From Myxococcales bacterium (GTDB taxonomy: Bacteria; Myxococcota_A; Bradymonadia; UBA7976; UBA1532), in the NCBI GenBank assembly GCA_020633435.1, contig JACKDP010000004.1, positions 682,001 through 746,000 on the forward strand: a stretch of 64,000 bases of DNA, read 5' to 3'. Positions 8,529-16,608 of this stretch are shown piece after piece. The notes below the pieces were generated by a model. The model saw only the letters and a program-made list of their open reading frames with translations. It made no database searches and was not told the origin of the DNA. A program made the translations under genes and the position numbers. The stretch's first letter is position 1. Each line of letters starts with the position of its first letter.

Positions 8529-8754
8529 GGGGCCTCCAGGGTGAAAACGGGTCATGATCGAGGGCCCACTTCCCCGGGTCAAGGTGGGGCGGGGTGGTAG
8601 CTTTCCCTCCACAGCGACACGGCCCCGCCCCGACGTCGCTACGGGGTCGTAACGGCGTCACCCGGCCGCCGACCGCGTCTCCGCGGCGTAGCGCCCCTCG
8701 GTCGCTGGCCCGCCAACTGCACAGGGATCGGGCGAACCGGAAGGAGGAGGCCCC

Positions 8755-9093
8755 ATGGTGCCCCGCGACGATCTGAGGCAGCAGCTCACCGCCGAGCTCG
8801 ACACATTGCTCAAGCGGCAGGACCGCCTGGACGCCCACCTGCAGAACCGCAGCCAGGACCTCCCCCAGGACTGGGATGATCGCGCGCTGGCCCAGGAGAA
8901 CGACGAGGTGGTCGAGGCCCTGGACGAGCGGACCCGCCACCGCATCCACCAGCTCCGCCACGCCCTGGCCCGCATGGACGATCCCGACTGGGGCGTCTGC
9001 GAGGGGTGCGGGGACGCCATCCCCCCGAAACGCTTGATGATCCTGCCCGCCACCACCCACTGCGTCGGCTGCGCCGAGGCCGCCGAGCGCTGA
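8755..9093 (+). CDS. DksA/TraR-type zinc-finger protein
   Basis: 112 residues. An N-terminal alpha-helical coiled coil (about 1-75, rich in Gln, Glu, Arg and Leu) is followed by a C4 zinc finger (CEGCGDAIPPKR then CVGC), the DksA/TraR architecture. Relatives bind the RNA polymerase secondary channel and modulate initiation, often with ppGpp. It is shorter than E. coli DksA (151 residues), so it is more likely a DksA-like paralog than the housekeeping copy. The coiled-coil tip DWDDRALAQEND carries acidic residues where DksA has its functional DxxDxA, so activity is plausible. A strong GGAAGGAGGAGG site precedes the ATG. It is divergent from the dehydrogenase at 7452. Confidence 0.82.
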   Translation: MVPRDDLRQQLTAELDTLLKRQDRLDAHLQNRSQDLPQDWDDRALAQENDEVVEALDERTRHRIHQLRHALARMDDPDWGVCEGCGDAIPPKRLMILPATTHCVGCAEAAER

Positions 9094-9097
9094 GGCC

Positions 9098-10537
9098 TCA
9101 GGGGGCGCAGGTGCCCGGCACCGGGGGCTCGTAGACGAGGGACAACAGGCGCGACCAGCGGCCGGCGCGCTGCCCGGGGGCCACCCCCAGCGTGCGGTGC
9201 AGCCGCGAGCCCAGGAAGAACGCCAGCCGACGATCGCGGTCGGCCTGGTCGAGCGGCAGCCAGACGGCCACCCCCTGCATCCCCGCGTACTTCCCGGTGG
9301 CGTCGCGTCGGTAGACCTTGCCGAAGGCGCGGTCCACCACGGCCAGGTCGAGGGCGTAGCGCACGGCGCGGGCGGCGGCGTGCAGGGCCGCGTGGGGGCC
9401 CCCCAGGCCGGGCCGCTCCACCCCCTCGACGCGGGTGAGCCACGCGCCCAGGTCGCGGGTGCCGCCCAGGAAGCCGGGCGTGTCGGCCAGCACGGTGGCC
9501 AGGCCGAAGGACCGGTCGGGGGCCTGCTCGATGAGGGCGGCGGCGGCGTCGGCGAAGTCGGCCAGCGCCGGGAGCACCCGCAGCCGCAGCGCGCTGGTGT
9601 CGACCAGGGCGTAGGTGAAGCGCTCCGCGAGGTCCTGCTCGGCGGCGTCGCCGCGCTCCAGGGCCTCGAGCTGGATGGTCGCGGTGGTGTGGGCCACCCG
9701 GCAGGGGCCGTCCTGCTCGGGGCAGCCGTCGACGGGATCGGTGGGGGGCTGCCGCAGCCGCTTCAAGATGCCCTTGTAGGGCAGGCCCCGGTAGGGCTGC
9801 ACCTGCTCGGAGCCGCCGATGTAGCGGGCCACGTCGGCCAGCTCGGCCAGGACCTCCAGGGACTGCATGAGGCAGGCGTCCGACAGCAGGACGTCGAAGG
9901 GGCGGCCCTGGAGCGGGCCGTCGACGACGCTCTCCAGGGCGCGCCGCAGGGCCGGCGTGTCCATGACGGTGCCGTCGGTCACGTCGTAGCCGAAGCCCCC
10001 CCACCGGCTGCGCAGGTCGAAGCGGCGGGCCTCCTCGGGCACGTCGGCCAGGCCGGGGCGCCAGCCGAGGCCGTGGCCCGCCAGCACCACCAGGTAGTGC
10101 TCGGCCGGGTACTCCGTCACGCCCCAGTGCAGGAAGCGCCGCAGCAGCTCCTCGGGGGGCCGGGACTCGTCCGCGAAGCCGCCCGCCTCCGCCAGCCCGG
10201 CGGGGAAGACGTGCAGGCGCCGCAGGCCCGTGGGCCCCAGGTCGTCACGCAGGACGACGACGTCCAGTTCCTCGGTGGAGGCGCCGGCGTCGCGGAGGGC
10301 CTGCAGGTTGGCGTCCATCGGCGCCACCAGATCCTCGGCGTCGCCTGCCATGAACATCAACAAAGTCCAGCGCTTGCGGCAGGTAGACCGGGGCAGGCGG
10401 GCGCGGAAGGCGGCGTAGTCCTCGCCGGGCTGCCAGGCCTCCGCCTCCCCCCAGGCCGCGGCGCAGCGGGGCAGCGCGGCCTGGGCCGGGGCGGCCAGGA
10501 CGCCCGCCAGCAGGACCAGGCCCGCCAGCCGACCCAT
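9098..10537 (-). CDS. Secreted clostripain-family (C11) cysteine peptidase
   Basis: 479 residues with a clear signal peptide (about 1-20, LVLLAGVLAAPAQA). The C11/caspase-fold catalytic dyad is readable: His155 in VLAGHGLGW and Cys222 in LLSDACLMQS, each after a hydrophobic beta-strand. DVTDGTVMDTPALRRALE between them is typical of the family. Clostripain-like enzymes cleave after Arg or Lys and are often autoactivated. The ATG at 10537 overlaps the TGA of the upstream transglutaminase-like gene by 1 nt (TGATG), so the two are translationally coupled and probably act together. No lipobox; periplasmic or extracellular. Confidence 0.8.
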   Translation of the reverse strand: MGRLAGLVLLAGVLAAPAQAALPRCAAAWGEAEAWQPGEDYAAFRARLPRSTCRKRWTLLMFMAGDAEDLVAPMDANLQALRDAGASTEELDVVVLRDDLGPTGLRRLHVFPAGLAEAGGFADESRPPEELLRRFLHWGVTEYPAEHYLVVLAGHGLGWRPGLADVPEEARRFDLRSRWGGFGYDVTDGTVMDTPALRRALESVVDGPLQGRPFDVLLSDACLMQSLEVLAELADVARYIGGSEQVQPYRGLPYKGILKRLRQPPTDPVDGCPEQDGPCRVAHTTATIQLEALERGDAAEQDLAERFTYALVDTSALRLRVLPALADFADAAAALIEQAPDRSFGLATVLADTPGFLGGTRDLGAWLTRVEGVERPGLGGPHAALHAAARAVRYALDLAVVDRAFGKVYRRDATGKYAGMQGVAVWLPLDQADRDRRLAFFLGSRLHRTLGVAPGQRAGRWSRLLSLVYEPPVPGTCAP

Positions 10538-12018
10538 CACCCGACGAGGTCGGCCCGGCGCGACCGGGCGATGAGGCCCTCCACGATGCGGGCGAGGGGC
10601 AGGCCCTGGCTGGCGCCGTTGCGGGCGCCGATGCGCCAGAGGAACGGCACCGTGCCCTGCGACCACGTCCCCGGGCTGAAGCGATCCGCCGGGGTGATGG
10701 CCTTGATGCCGGGCGCGGGCGTCCACAGGAAGTCGGGGTGGGCCTGCTGGTGCCACTCGCCGCCGATGATCTGGCGGTTGGCGTCCAGCTCCAGATCGTA
10801 GACGTACTCGACGCGGCGCACGCGGTCGTTGTCGGCGCCGTCGACCGCCTGGTGCCGCGGGTTCGTCTCGGCGATGTAGGAGAGCTGCATGTGCACGCCC
10901 ACGATGAAGCGGGCGTTGGGGCTGCGGTACGCCTTGAAGCGGTCCTCCCCCAGCTCGCTGATGGGCACGACGCAGCCGGCGGCCGGCCCCACCGCCCGGG
11001 TCACCGGGTGGAAGAGCTGGTAGTCGTAGGCCACGACGGGCTGGTTCCAGACCTCGTAGTCATAGGTGGCGTCGATGATGAAGCTGCGCTTCGCGACGCC
11101 GATCTGGTTGACCACGGCCAGGTGCCAGGTGCCCGGGTTCGTGTCGAAGCAGCGCTGCGACGTCACGCGGCCGTTGGCGTCCTCGGCGGGATCCTTGTCG
11201 TTGCACCGGCCGCCGATGAAGCGGCTGGAGGTGCGCGACCGCGCCCAGAGCTGGGAGGCCAGCGCCTTGATGTCGGCGGGGTGGAACGTGATGTTCGTCT
11301 TCTCGTCGGCGGCGAGCACCGTGACCGGGCGGGTGGGCCGGCCGAGCATGTACGACGCGGGGGCCCAGCCGTGGCAGATGCCCATCCACGTCTCGACCTC
11401 GCCGTTCTTCTCGAAGTAGTAGCGGCCCTGCTCCCACATGTACCGGGTGAGGCTGAAGCCCTGATCGCCCACGAGCAGGTCGTACTTCTCCGCCGGCGAC
11501 AGGGCGTCGATGGCGGCCGCGTCGCCCGTCGCGGCGATGTCGGCGGCGGTGTGATCGAGGACGTAGTGGTGGCTCTCCTCCCAGTTCATGTTCTGGGGGA
11601 AGCGCGGATCGGCGTAGCGCTTGCCGAGCTGGCCCGTGCAGATGGCCCAGTAGTCGTCCGACCAGGGGTTCTCCGGCAGGCGGGCGGCCTGCAGGCCGGC
11701 GGCCTCCATGGCCTCGACGGTGCGGTGGGCCACGGTGTCGGCCAGGTTCTCGGCCCGGTCGTTGGCCTCGAAGGGGGCCCGGCCCGGCAGCACGTCCTCC
11801 AGGGCCACCACCACGCCATCCTCCACCGCGAAGATGGAGCGGCGCACGTCATCGCCCCCCGAGATGAACCGCTTGCGCTCGATGTCGAGGGCGCTGAACG
11901 CCGACTCGACGGGGGCGGGCTCGCCCGCCTCGTCCCACTTCTGCGGGCGCTGCTTCATGAACGCGAGCGGGTTGGCGGCGGCCGCCTGGAGCCGCTGCTG
12001 GATCTCTTCGATCGTCAT
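10537..12018 (-). CDS. Transglutaminase-elicitor-like protein (TGase_elicitor family)
   Basis: 493 residues. The region from about 120 to 420 resembles the Phytophthora transglutaminase elicitor family: GICHGWAPASYM holds the presumed nucleophile Cys215, GTWHLAVVNQIG the catalytic His299, and IIDATYDYEVWNQPV an acidic third residue (Asp317 or Asp320). In oomycetes these enzymes crosslink Gln and Lys and are recognised by plants; bacterial members are known but little studied. No signal peptide is evident, although the coupled downstream C11 peptidase has one. The start at 12018 is set by GGAGG 7 nt upstream. The large upstream open frame is antisense to the next lipoprotein and is not used. 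Confidence 0.65.
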   Translation of the reverse strand: MTIEEIQQRLQAAAANPLAFMKQRPQKWDEAGEPAPVESAFSALDIERKRFISGGDDVRRSIFAVEDGVVVALEDVLPGRAPFEANDRAENLADTVAHRTVEAMEAAGLQAARLPENPWSDDYWAICTGQLGKRYADPRFPQNMNWEESHHYVLDHTAADIAATGDAAAIDALSPAEKYDLLVGDQGFSLTRYMWEQGRYYFEKNGEVETWMGICHGWAPASYMLGRPTRPVTVLAADEKTNITFHPADIKALASQLWARSRTSSRFIGGRCNDKDPAEDANGRVTSQRCFDTNPGTWHLAVVNQIGVAKRSFIIDATYDYEVWNQPVVAYDYQLFHPVTRAVGPAAGCVVPISELGEDRFKAYRSPNARFIVGVHMQLSYIAETNPRHQAVDGADNDRVRRVEYVYDLELDANRQIIGGEWHQQAHPDFLWTPAPGIKAITPADRFSPGTWSQGTVPFLWRIGARNGASQGLPLARIVEGLIARSRRADLVG

Positions 12019-12069
12019 CGGGGGACCTCCGGTGCTGCGCTGGGTGCCAGCAGAGTCCGCCACTCGGCC

Positions 12070-12092
12070 TGTGTCGTCAATGGTCGGACACA
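12070..12092. promoter_or_regulatory. Inverted repeat in divergent promoter region
   Basis: TGTGTC and GACACA form a perfect 6-bp inverted repeat with an 11-bp spacer, in the 126-bp gap between the divergent transglutaminase-like and lipoprotein genes. The geometry fits a dimeric regulator site. No regulator gene is adjacent. Confidence 0.3.
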
Positions 12093-12144
12093 CGCCGGTT
12101 GACGCGGGGGCGCCGTCGTGGTTCCGGTCAGGCGGGAGGTGCGC

Positions 12145-14085
12145 ATGCGGCGATGGTGGTGGCTCGGGGCCTGCGTGGCCGTCCTGGGGTGCTCTGAAGA
12201 TCCGGCAGGAAATCCGGGGACTTCCGATGTGGAGGTGGACGCCGCGGTCGTCGACGCGGCCGTCGTGGACGCCGCGCCGGCGGACGCCGCCCCGCCCGAC
12301 GCGGCCGTGGTGGACGCGGCGCTGGCGGACGCGGCGCCCGTCGACGCGTCCCCGCCCCCGGATCCCTGCGCCGCCCCCTTCGACTTCCTGGCCCTCGCCA
12401 CCCCCGACGGCGAGGGCTACGTCGTCGACGGGCTGACGGGGGACGTGGACGCCGCCCAGGGCCGCTGCGGCGGGACGGGGGCAGACGCCGCCTGGCGCTT
12501 CGTCGCCCCCCGCGCCGGCGCCTGGCTCTTCCTGGTGGACGACCCGTCGCCGGGCTACGACCCCGTGCTGCACGCGCGGTCGACGTGCGCCGATCCGGCC
12601 ACCGAGCTGGCCTGCCACGACGACCTGCCCGGCGACGACCGCGCCCGGGTGCACCTGCGCCTGGCCGCCGGCGAGGCCACGTTCCTCTTCGTCGACGCCG
12701 CGAACCGGCGGGGCGGGTTCTACCGCCTGGTGGCGCGGACGGTGCCGGCCCTGGCCACCGGAGACGCCTGTGATCCCGAGGGGTTGCGCGACGCCTGCCC
12801 GCCTGGCGAGGGCTGCTCGGCGGTGGACGCCCGCTGCGCCGAGGACGCCGCGCCCCAGGTCGACGCCGCCCGGGTATCGCCCCTGGCCGACGGCACGGTG
12901 GCCCTCACCATCGACGGCCAGGACGGCGGCCGCGACACGACGACGGCGGCGCTGCAGCTCTACGCCGGCGGCCGCCGCGTCGTCTTCGATCCGGCCCGCG
13001 GCACCGACACCTGGCTGCTGCGGCCCGCCACCCCGGTGTTCGGGGCGGACCGCTTCACGTTCCGGTTCCGCGGCACGCTGGTCACCCCCCTGCCCGAGGC
13101 CGACCACGCCCGCGTCCAGCTCCGCGACGCCGCCGGCAACCGCAGCCCGTGGGCGCTGGTGCCCCTCACCCCCGGCGACGTGCTGGCCCCGGGCGCGCGC
13201 TGCGACGCCGCCTTCGCGGCCTGCGCGCCCGGGACGATCTGCCGCCTCGCCGGCAAGGTGCGCCGGTGCCAGTGGCCGGCGGGGCCCACCCTCGTCCGGG
13301 CTGAGGTGCGTCAGACGGCCGAGGTGGCCGGCGTGCGCGTGCAGGCCGTCGACGGCACCGCCGCCGTGCGCCGGGTGGAGGTCGCCGTGGGCGAGGACGT
13401 CCTGGAGGCCGCCCTCACCGGGGTGGCGCTGGTGGCGGGCGTGCGCGCGGGCCAGGCGAGCTGGCGGGGCGCCGAGGTGGCCGCGCCCGAGGCCGACGTG
13501 ACCGTCATCGACGCGGCCGGCCGGCGCAGCGCGCCCCTGCGCGTGGCCGTCGCCCCCGGCCCCGAGCGCGCCGAGGGCGAGGGCTGCGATCCGGCCCGCG
13601 GCCTCGACACCTGCGCCGCCGGGCTCACGTGCACGGGCGCCTGCGTGCCGCTGGCGGTGGAGTGCCCCGCCGACTGGCCGGCCCCCCGCGCGCTGGCCGA
13701 CTGCGGCGCCGATCCGGCGTGGGCCTGCGCCGACGACAGCACCGACGCCGCCGATCGTGCCCGCGGGAGCTGTGGCGGCGGCGCCGGGCAGGTGATCTAC
13801 CGCTTCGTGCCGCCGGTGGACGGCCGCTACCACTTCGCGGTCTGGTCCGGGGCCACGGGCGCCGATCCCGTGCTCAGCGTCCGCACCCACTGCGGCTTCC
13901 CGGGGACGACGCAGCCCGAGCTGGAGTTGGGCTGCAACGACGACGGCGCGGGGGTGGAGAGCCGCCTGCGCCTGGATCTGGCGGGGGGCGTGCCCGTCTT
14001 CGTCGTCGTGGATGGCTACCGCGGCAGCGGGGACGGGTGGCGCGGCCCCTACACCCTGCAGGTCCGGCGCGTCGGCGGGGACTGA
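12145..14085 (+). CDS. Large lipoprotein with Ala/Asp linker and PPC-like domains
   Basis: 646 residues. The ATG at 12145 has GGGAGG upstream and gives a signal peptide ending VAVLGC, so it is a lipoprotein. A long VDAA/PDAA tract (about 20-72) should act as an extended spacer from the membrane. Beyond it, two segments (about 85-200 and 510-640) resemble pre-peptidase C-terminal (PPC) beta-sandwiches, with paired Cys and ending motifs like GGFYRLVARTV and GPYTLQVRRV; two small cysteine-containing patches (CDPEGLRDACPPGEGC, CDAAFAACAPGTICR) lie between. No enzymatic domain is seen. It probably displays at the outer membrane or cell surface. It is convergent with the cytochrome gene. Confidence 0.75.
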   Translation: MRRWWWLGACVAVLGCSEDPAGNPGTSDVEVDAAVVDAAVVDAAPADAAPPDAAVVDAALADAAPVDASPPPDPCAAPFDFLALATPDGEGYVVDGLTGDVDAAQGRCGGTGADAAWRFVAPRAGAWLFLVDDPSPGYDPVLHARSTCADPATELACHDDLPGDDRARVHLRLAAGEATFLFVDAANRRGGFYRLVARTVPALATGDACDPEGLRDACPPGEGCSAVDARCAEDAAPQVDAARVSPLADGTVALTIDGQDGGRDTTTAALQLYAGGRRVVFDPARGTDTWLLRPATPVFGADRFTFRFRGTLVTPLPEADHARVQLRDAAGNRSPWALVPLTPGDVLAPGARCDAAFAACAPGTICRLAGKVRRCQWPAGPTLVRAEVRQTAEVAGVRVQAVDGTAAVRRVEVAVGEDVLEAALTGVALVAGVRAGQASWRGAEVAAPEADVTVIDAAGRRSAPLRVAVAPGPERAEGEGCDPARGLDTCAAGLTCTGACVPLAVECPADWPAPRALADCGADPAWACADDSTDAADRARGSCGGGAGQVIYRFVPPVDGRYHFAVWSGATGADPVLSVRTHCGFPGTTQPELELGCNDDGAGVESRLRLDLAGGVPVFVVVDGYRGSGDGWRGPYTLQVRRVGGD

Positions 14086-14095
14086 GCGGGCGGCG

Positions 14096-14776
14096 CTACA
14101 GCCCGGCCACGTGGTCGATGATGAGCTCCAGCTCGGCGTCGGAGATGACGTCGGCCCCGAAGGCGGGCATGTAGAGGCGCCGCAGCGGGTAGTTGCGGCC
14201 CCCCTCCCCGCCGCGGACGTGGCGGCGGATGCTGCTGGCGGTGCGCCCGACCATCGTCACGCCCACCACGCCGCCCCGGCCGTCGCGGCCGTGGCAGTTG
14301 GCGCAGTAGTCGAGGTAGAGCCCCGTGCCCGTGGCCGGCTGGTTGAAGTCGTCCAGCCAGTCGAAGATGGCCGTCAGCTCCTCATCGCTCACCTGGTCGG
14401 GGCCATAGGCCAGCATCGTCGCCGGCAGCTCGCCGGGCATGTCGCGGCCGTTGCGCACCACCCACTCGGCGTAGTCGCGCACCGGGTGACGCAGCTCGTA
14501 GCCCAGGTCCGTGCCCGCCCCGTTCGCGCCGTGGCAGGCCGCGCAGAGCAGCCGCCACGCCACCGGCGGCCCGCCCACTTCGGCGTCGGGGGCCGCCGCG
14601 TCCGGCAGGTCCGCGGCGTCCGGCTGCGCCGCCGCGTCCAGCTCCGCGTCCACCATCGGGGCCGCGTCCACCGCCCCATCCACCGCGACGGCCGCGTCCT
14701 CGGCCGAGGAGCCGCCGCCATCGTCACACCCCGCCAGCAGGGCCACGATCAGCCCCAGCGCCACACCTCTCACCAT
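14096..14776 (-). CDS. Dihaem c-type cytochrome lipoprotein
   Basis: 226 residues. The lipobox VALLAGC is followed by Asp-Asp and an Ala/Asp/Pro linker (about 30-75). Two haem c motifs follow, CAACH and CANCH, the second within a classical cytochrome c fold (DYCANCHGRDGRGG ... MPAFG), where the methionine of YMPAFG is a likely axial ligand. It should transfer electrons at the outer face of a membrane, tethered by its lipid and flexible linker. Its ATG overlaps the stop of the upstream pilin-like gene by 1 nt, and it ends a five-gene minus-strand series starting at 18563. The redox partner is unknown. Confidence 0.82.
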   Translation of the reverse strand: MVRGVALGLIVALLAGCDDGGGSSAEDAAVAVDGAVDAAPMVDAELDAAAQPDAADLPDAAAPDAEVGGPPVAWRLLCAACHGANGAGTDLGYELRHPVRDYAEWVVRNGRDMPGELPATMLAYGPDQVSDEELTAIFDWLDDFNQPATGTGLYLDYCANCHGRDGRGGVVGVTMVGRTASSIRRHVRGGEGGRNYPLRRLYMPAFGADVISDAELELIIDHVAGL

Positions 14777-15453
14777 CACCGCTTCGCTCCGCCGGCCGCG
14801 CCGGCTGCCTGATCCGCTGCGAGCGATCGCCGCGTACGGCGGCCGCGCCAGTCGCTCCACTGGCCCCCATCGGCCCCGACCCCCGCCCGCAAGCGCGGGG
14901 CGCCGGGCGTCACGCAGGCGTCCGGCGCCGGGACACGGCGGGCGCCATCATAGCCCTGACCGGGGGTGTCGTTCCCGCTCTGGAGGATGTCTTCGAACCC
15001 GTTGATGCAAAAGGAGAAAGCGGCGCTGGCGCCGCGCTCCTTCGGCCACGCCTGCCCGATCCAGGCCGTCGCCCCCGGCGGCACCGGCGCGTCGTCCGGC
15101 ACCGGCCGGCCGGCCTGGTCGAAGACGACGACGCGGAAGGTGTAGCCGCTGGCGAAGACGACGGCGCCGCCCGGGGCCGGGGTGCGGGTGCCCATGGTCG
15201 GCCGCAGGAGCGACGTCGACAGGGGCGGCGTCAGCGTCGCCTGCCCGGCCAGCTCCGCCAGGCGGCCCGCCCGGCCGTACCGCTCGATGAAGCGATCCTG
15301 GGCCCAGAGCAGCGTGCGCAGCTCGGCCACCGCCTGCCGCTCCGTCGCCTTCTGGCCGGCGATCACGACGTTGGGGGCGGCGAGGCGCAGCGTGAAGAAG
15401 GACAGGACGCCGAGGCCCGCGACCCCGCCGAGGACGTAGAGGAGGGTGCGCAC
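14776..15453 (-). CDS. Membrane-anchored pilin-like protein
   Basis: 225 residues with a GTG start at 15453, one base after the upstream OmpA stop. A single N-terminal transmembrane helix (about 4-22) is followed by KATERQAVAELRTLLWAQDRF, the amphipathic pattern found after the hydrophobic helix in type IV pilins and pseudopilins, and then a globular domain. No Gly-Phe-x-x-x-Glu prepilin peptidase site is visible, so processing as a true pilin is doubtful. The C-terminus is Ala/Gly/Arg-rich. Placement between an OmpA lipoprotein and a dihaem cytochrome points to an envelope role. Family assignment is tentative. Confidence 0.6.
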   Translation of the reverse strand: MRTLLYVLGGVAGLGVLSFFTLRLAAPNVVIAGQKATERQAVAELRTLLWAQDRFIERYGRAGRLAELAGQATLTPPLSTSLLRPTMGTRTPAPGGAVVFASGYTFRVVVFDQAGRPVPDDAPVPPGATAWIGQAWPKERGASAAFSFCINGFEDILQSGNDTPGQGYDGARRVPAPDACVTPGAPRLRAGVGADGGQWSDWRGRRTRRSLAADQAAGAAGGAKR

Positions 15454-15454
15454 G

Positions 15455-16255
15455 TCAGTTGGTCGGGGCGCCGATCTTCTGCAGCTCCTCGAAGCCCGGC
15501 AGCGTGGAGAGGTCGGGCACGACCACGATCTCGATGCGGCGGTTGCGGGCGCGGCCCTCGTCCGTCTCGTTCGTCTCCGCCGGCTTGAACTCGCCGAAGC
15601 TGGCCGCCGAAACGCGGGTCGTTGGCATGCCGGCCTCGATCATCGTCTTGATCACGGTGATGGCGCGGGCCGACGCCAGCTCCCAGTTGGAGGGGAAGCG
15701 CGCCGTCTTGATGGGCACGTTGTCGGTGTGGCCCTCGACCTGGAAGCGGCGGTCGGGGATGCCCACCAGCAGGCCCGTCACCTCGGTGATGGCCTCCTTG
15801 CCCTCGTCGGAGAGGTCGGCCTTGCCGGAGTCGAAGAGGACGTCGGTGGCCAGCTCGACCACCATGCGGCCGTCCACGATCTTCACGCGCAGGCGGCCGG
15901 CGTCCACGAGGGCCTGGAAGCGGCCCAGCAGGCTCTTGAACTCGGCCACCCGGGCGTCGGCGGCGCGCTTGCGCTTCTCGAGCTCGGCGAGGGCCTCCTG
16001 CAGCTCGGCCAGGGAGCCCTCGAGCTGGGACTGATCCTTGAGGAGGTTGGCCTTCTCGTCGGTGAGGGCCTGGATGCGCAGCTCCAGGGCCTCCACCTCG
16101 CGGCGGAGCTGCTCGGCCTTGGCCTGCTCCTCCGACAGCGCGAGATCGAGGCGGGCCCGGTCGGCGTCGCACTCGCCCTTGAGGGCGTCATAGGTGCTCT
16201 GGCGCACGCAGCCGGTGGCCAGCACGAGGAGGAGGGACGGGAGCAAGAGGCGCAT
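15455..16255 (-). CDS. OmpA-family peptidoglycan-binding lipoprotein with coiled coil
   Basis: 266 residues. The lipobox LLVLATGC is not followed by an acidic residue. Residues about 20-115 form a long charged coiled coil, and 130-250 form an OmpA/MotB C-terminal domain (LFDSGKADLSDEGKEA, VEGHTDNVPI, NWELASARA, RARNRRIEIVV) that binds diaminopimelate in peptidoglycan. It should link the outer membrane to the wall. AAAGGAG lies 6 nt before the ATG. It is the third gene of the minus-strand group that begins at 18563, separated by 23 nt from the small membrane protein and by 1 nt from the pilin-like gene. Confidence 0.88.
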   Translation of the reverse strand: MRLLLPSLLLVLATGCVRQSTYDALKGECDADRARLDLALSEEQAKAEQLRREVEALELRIQALTDEKANLLKDQSQLEGSLAELQEALAELEKRKRAADARVAEFKSLLGRFQALVDAGRLRVKIVDGRMVVELATDVLFDSGKADLSDEGKEAITEVTGLLVGIPDRRFQVEGHTDNVPIKTARFPSNWELASARAITVIKTMIEAGMPTTRVSAASFGEFKPAETNETDEGRARNRRIEIVVVPDLSTLPGFEELQKIGAPTN

Positions 16256-16278
16256 GGCGCTCTCCTTTCATGGGCTCG

Positions 16279-16608
16279 TCAGGGCCACGACCACAGGGCC
16301 CGGGTGAGGAGGCCGGCCGCCACGCTGGCCGCGTTCGCCGCCAGCGACCAGGCCACCGACCGGGGCACCCTGAGGGCGGCAAGGTAGATCGCTTCGCCGC
16401 CCACGGCCACCGCTTCGGCGATGGAGACGTAGCCGGCGTAGCTGCCCGTCCAGACGCGGGGCAGGGCCAGGAAGATGAGCGGGTGCGTCAGGGCGCTGGC
16501 GCCGAAGGCCCACAGGAGGCGGTGCCGGCGGCCCCGCAGCGCCCGCGCGTAGACGGGCACCTCGACGGCCTGGGTGAGCAGGAACGCCGCGAGCCAGGCG
16601 GTGATCAC
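16279..16608 (-). CDS. Small integral membrane protein, unknown function
   Basis: 109 residues with about four hydrophobic segments (3-20, 32-50, 58-75, 83-105). There is no recognisable family; the Ala-rich helices and the pattern ALTHPLIF are seen in small uncharacterised myxobacterial membrane proteins. The GTG start at 16608 overlaps the stop of the upstream 652-residue lipoprotein by 4 nt (GTGA), which implies coupled translation and supports this being a real gene. Confidence 0.6.
   Translation of the reverse strand: MITAWLAAFLLTQAVEVPVYARALRGRRHRLLWAFGASALTHPLIFLALPRVWTGSYAGYVSIAEAVAVGGEAIYLAALRVPRSVAWSLAANAASVAAGLLTRALWSWP

Noticed and set aside
9090..9101. Perfect palindrome CTGAGGCCTCAG spanning the stops of the DksA-like and C11 genes
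   Set aside because: It is the by-product of two convergent TGA codons 4 bp apart; too short for a terminator.
10537..13890. One 1117-codon gene on the minus strand
   Set aside because: The part beyond 12018 is antisense to the lipoprotein at 12145-14085 and has no domains. A strong ribosome site marks the real start at 12018.
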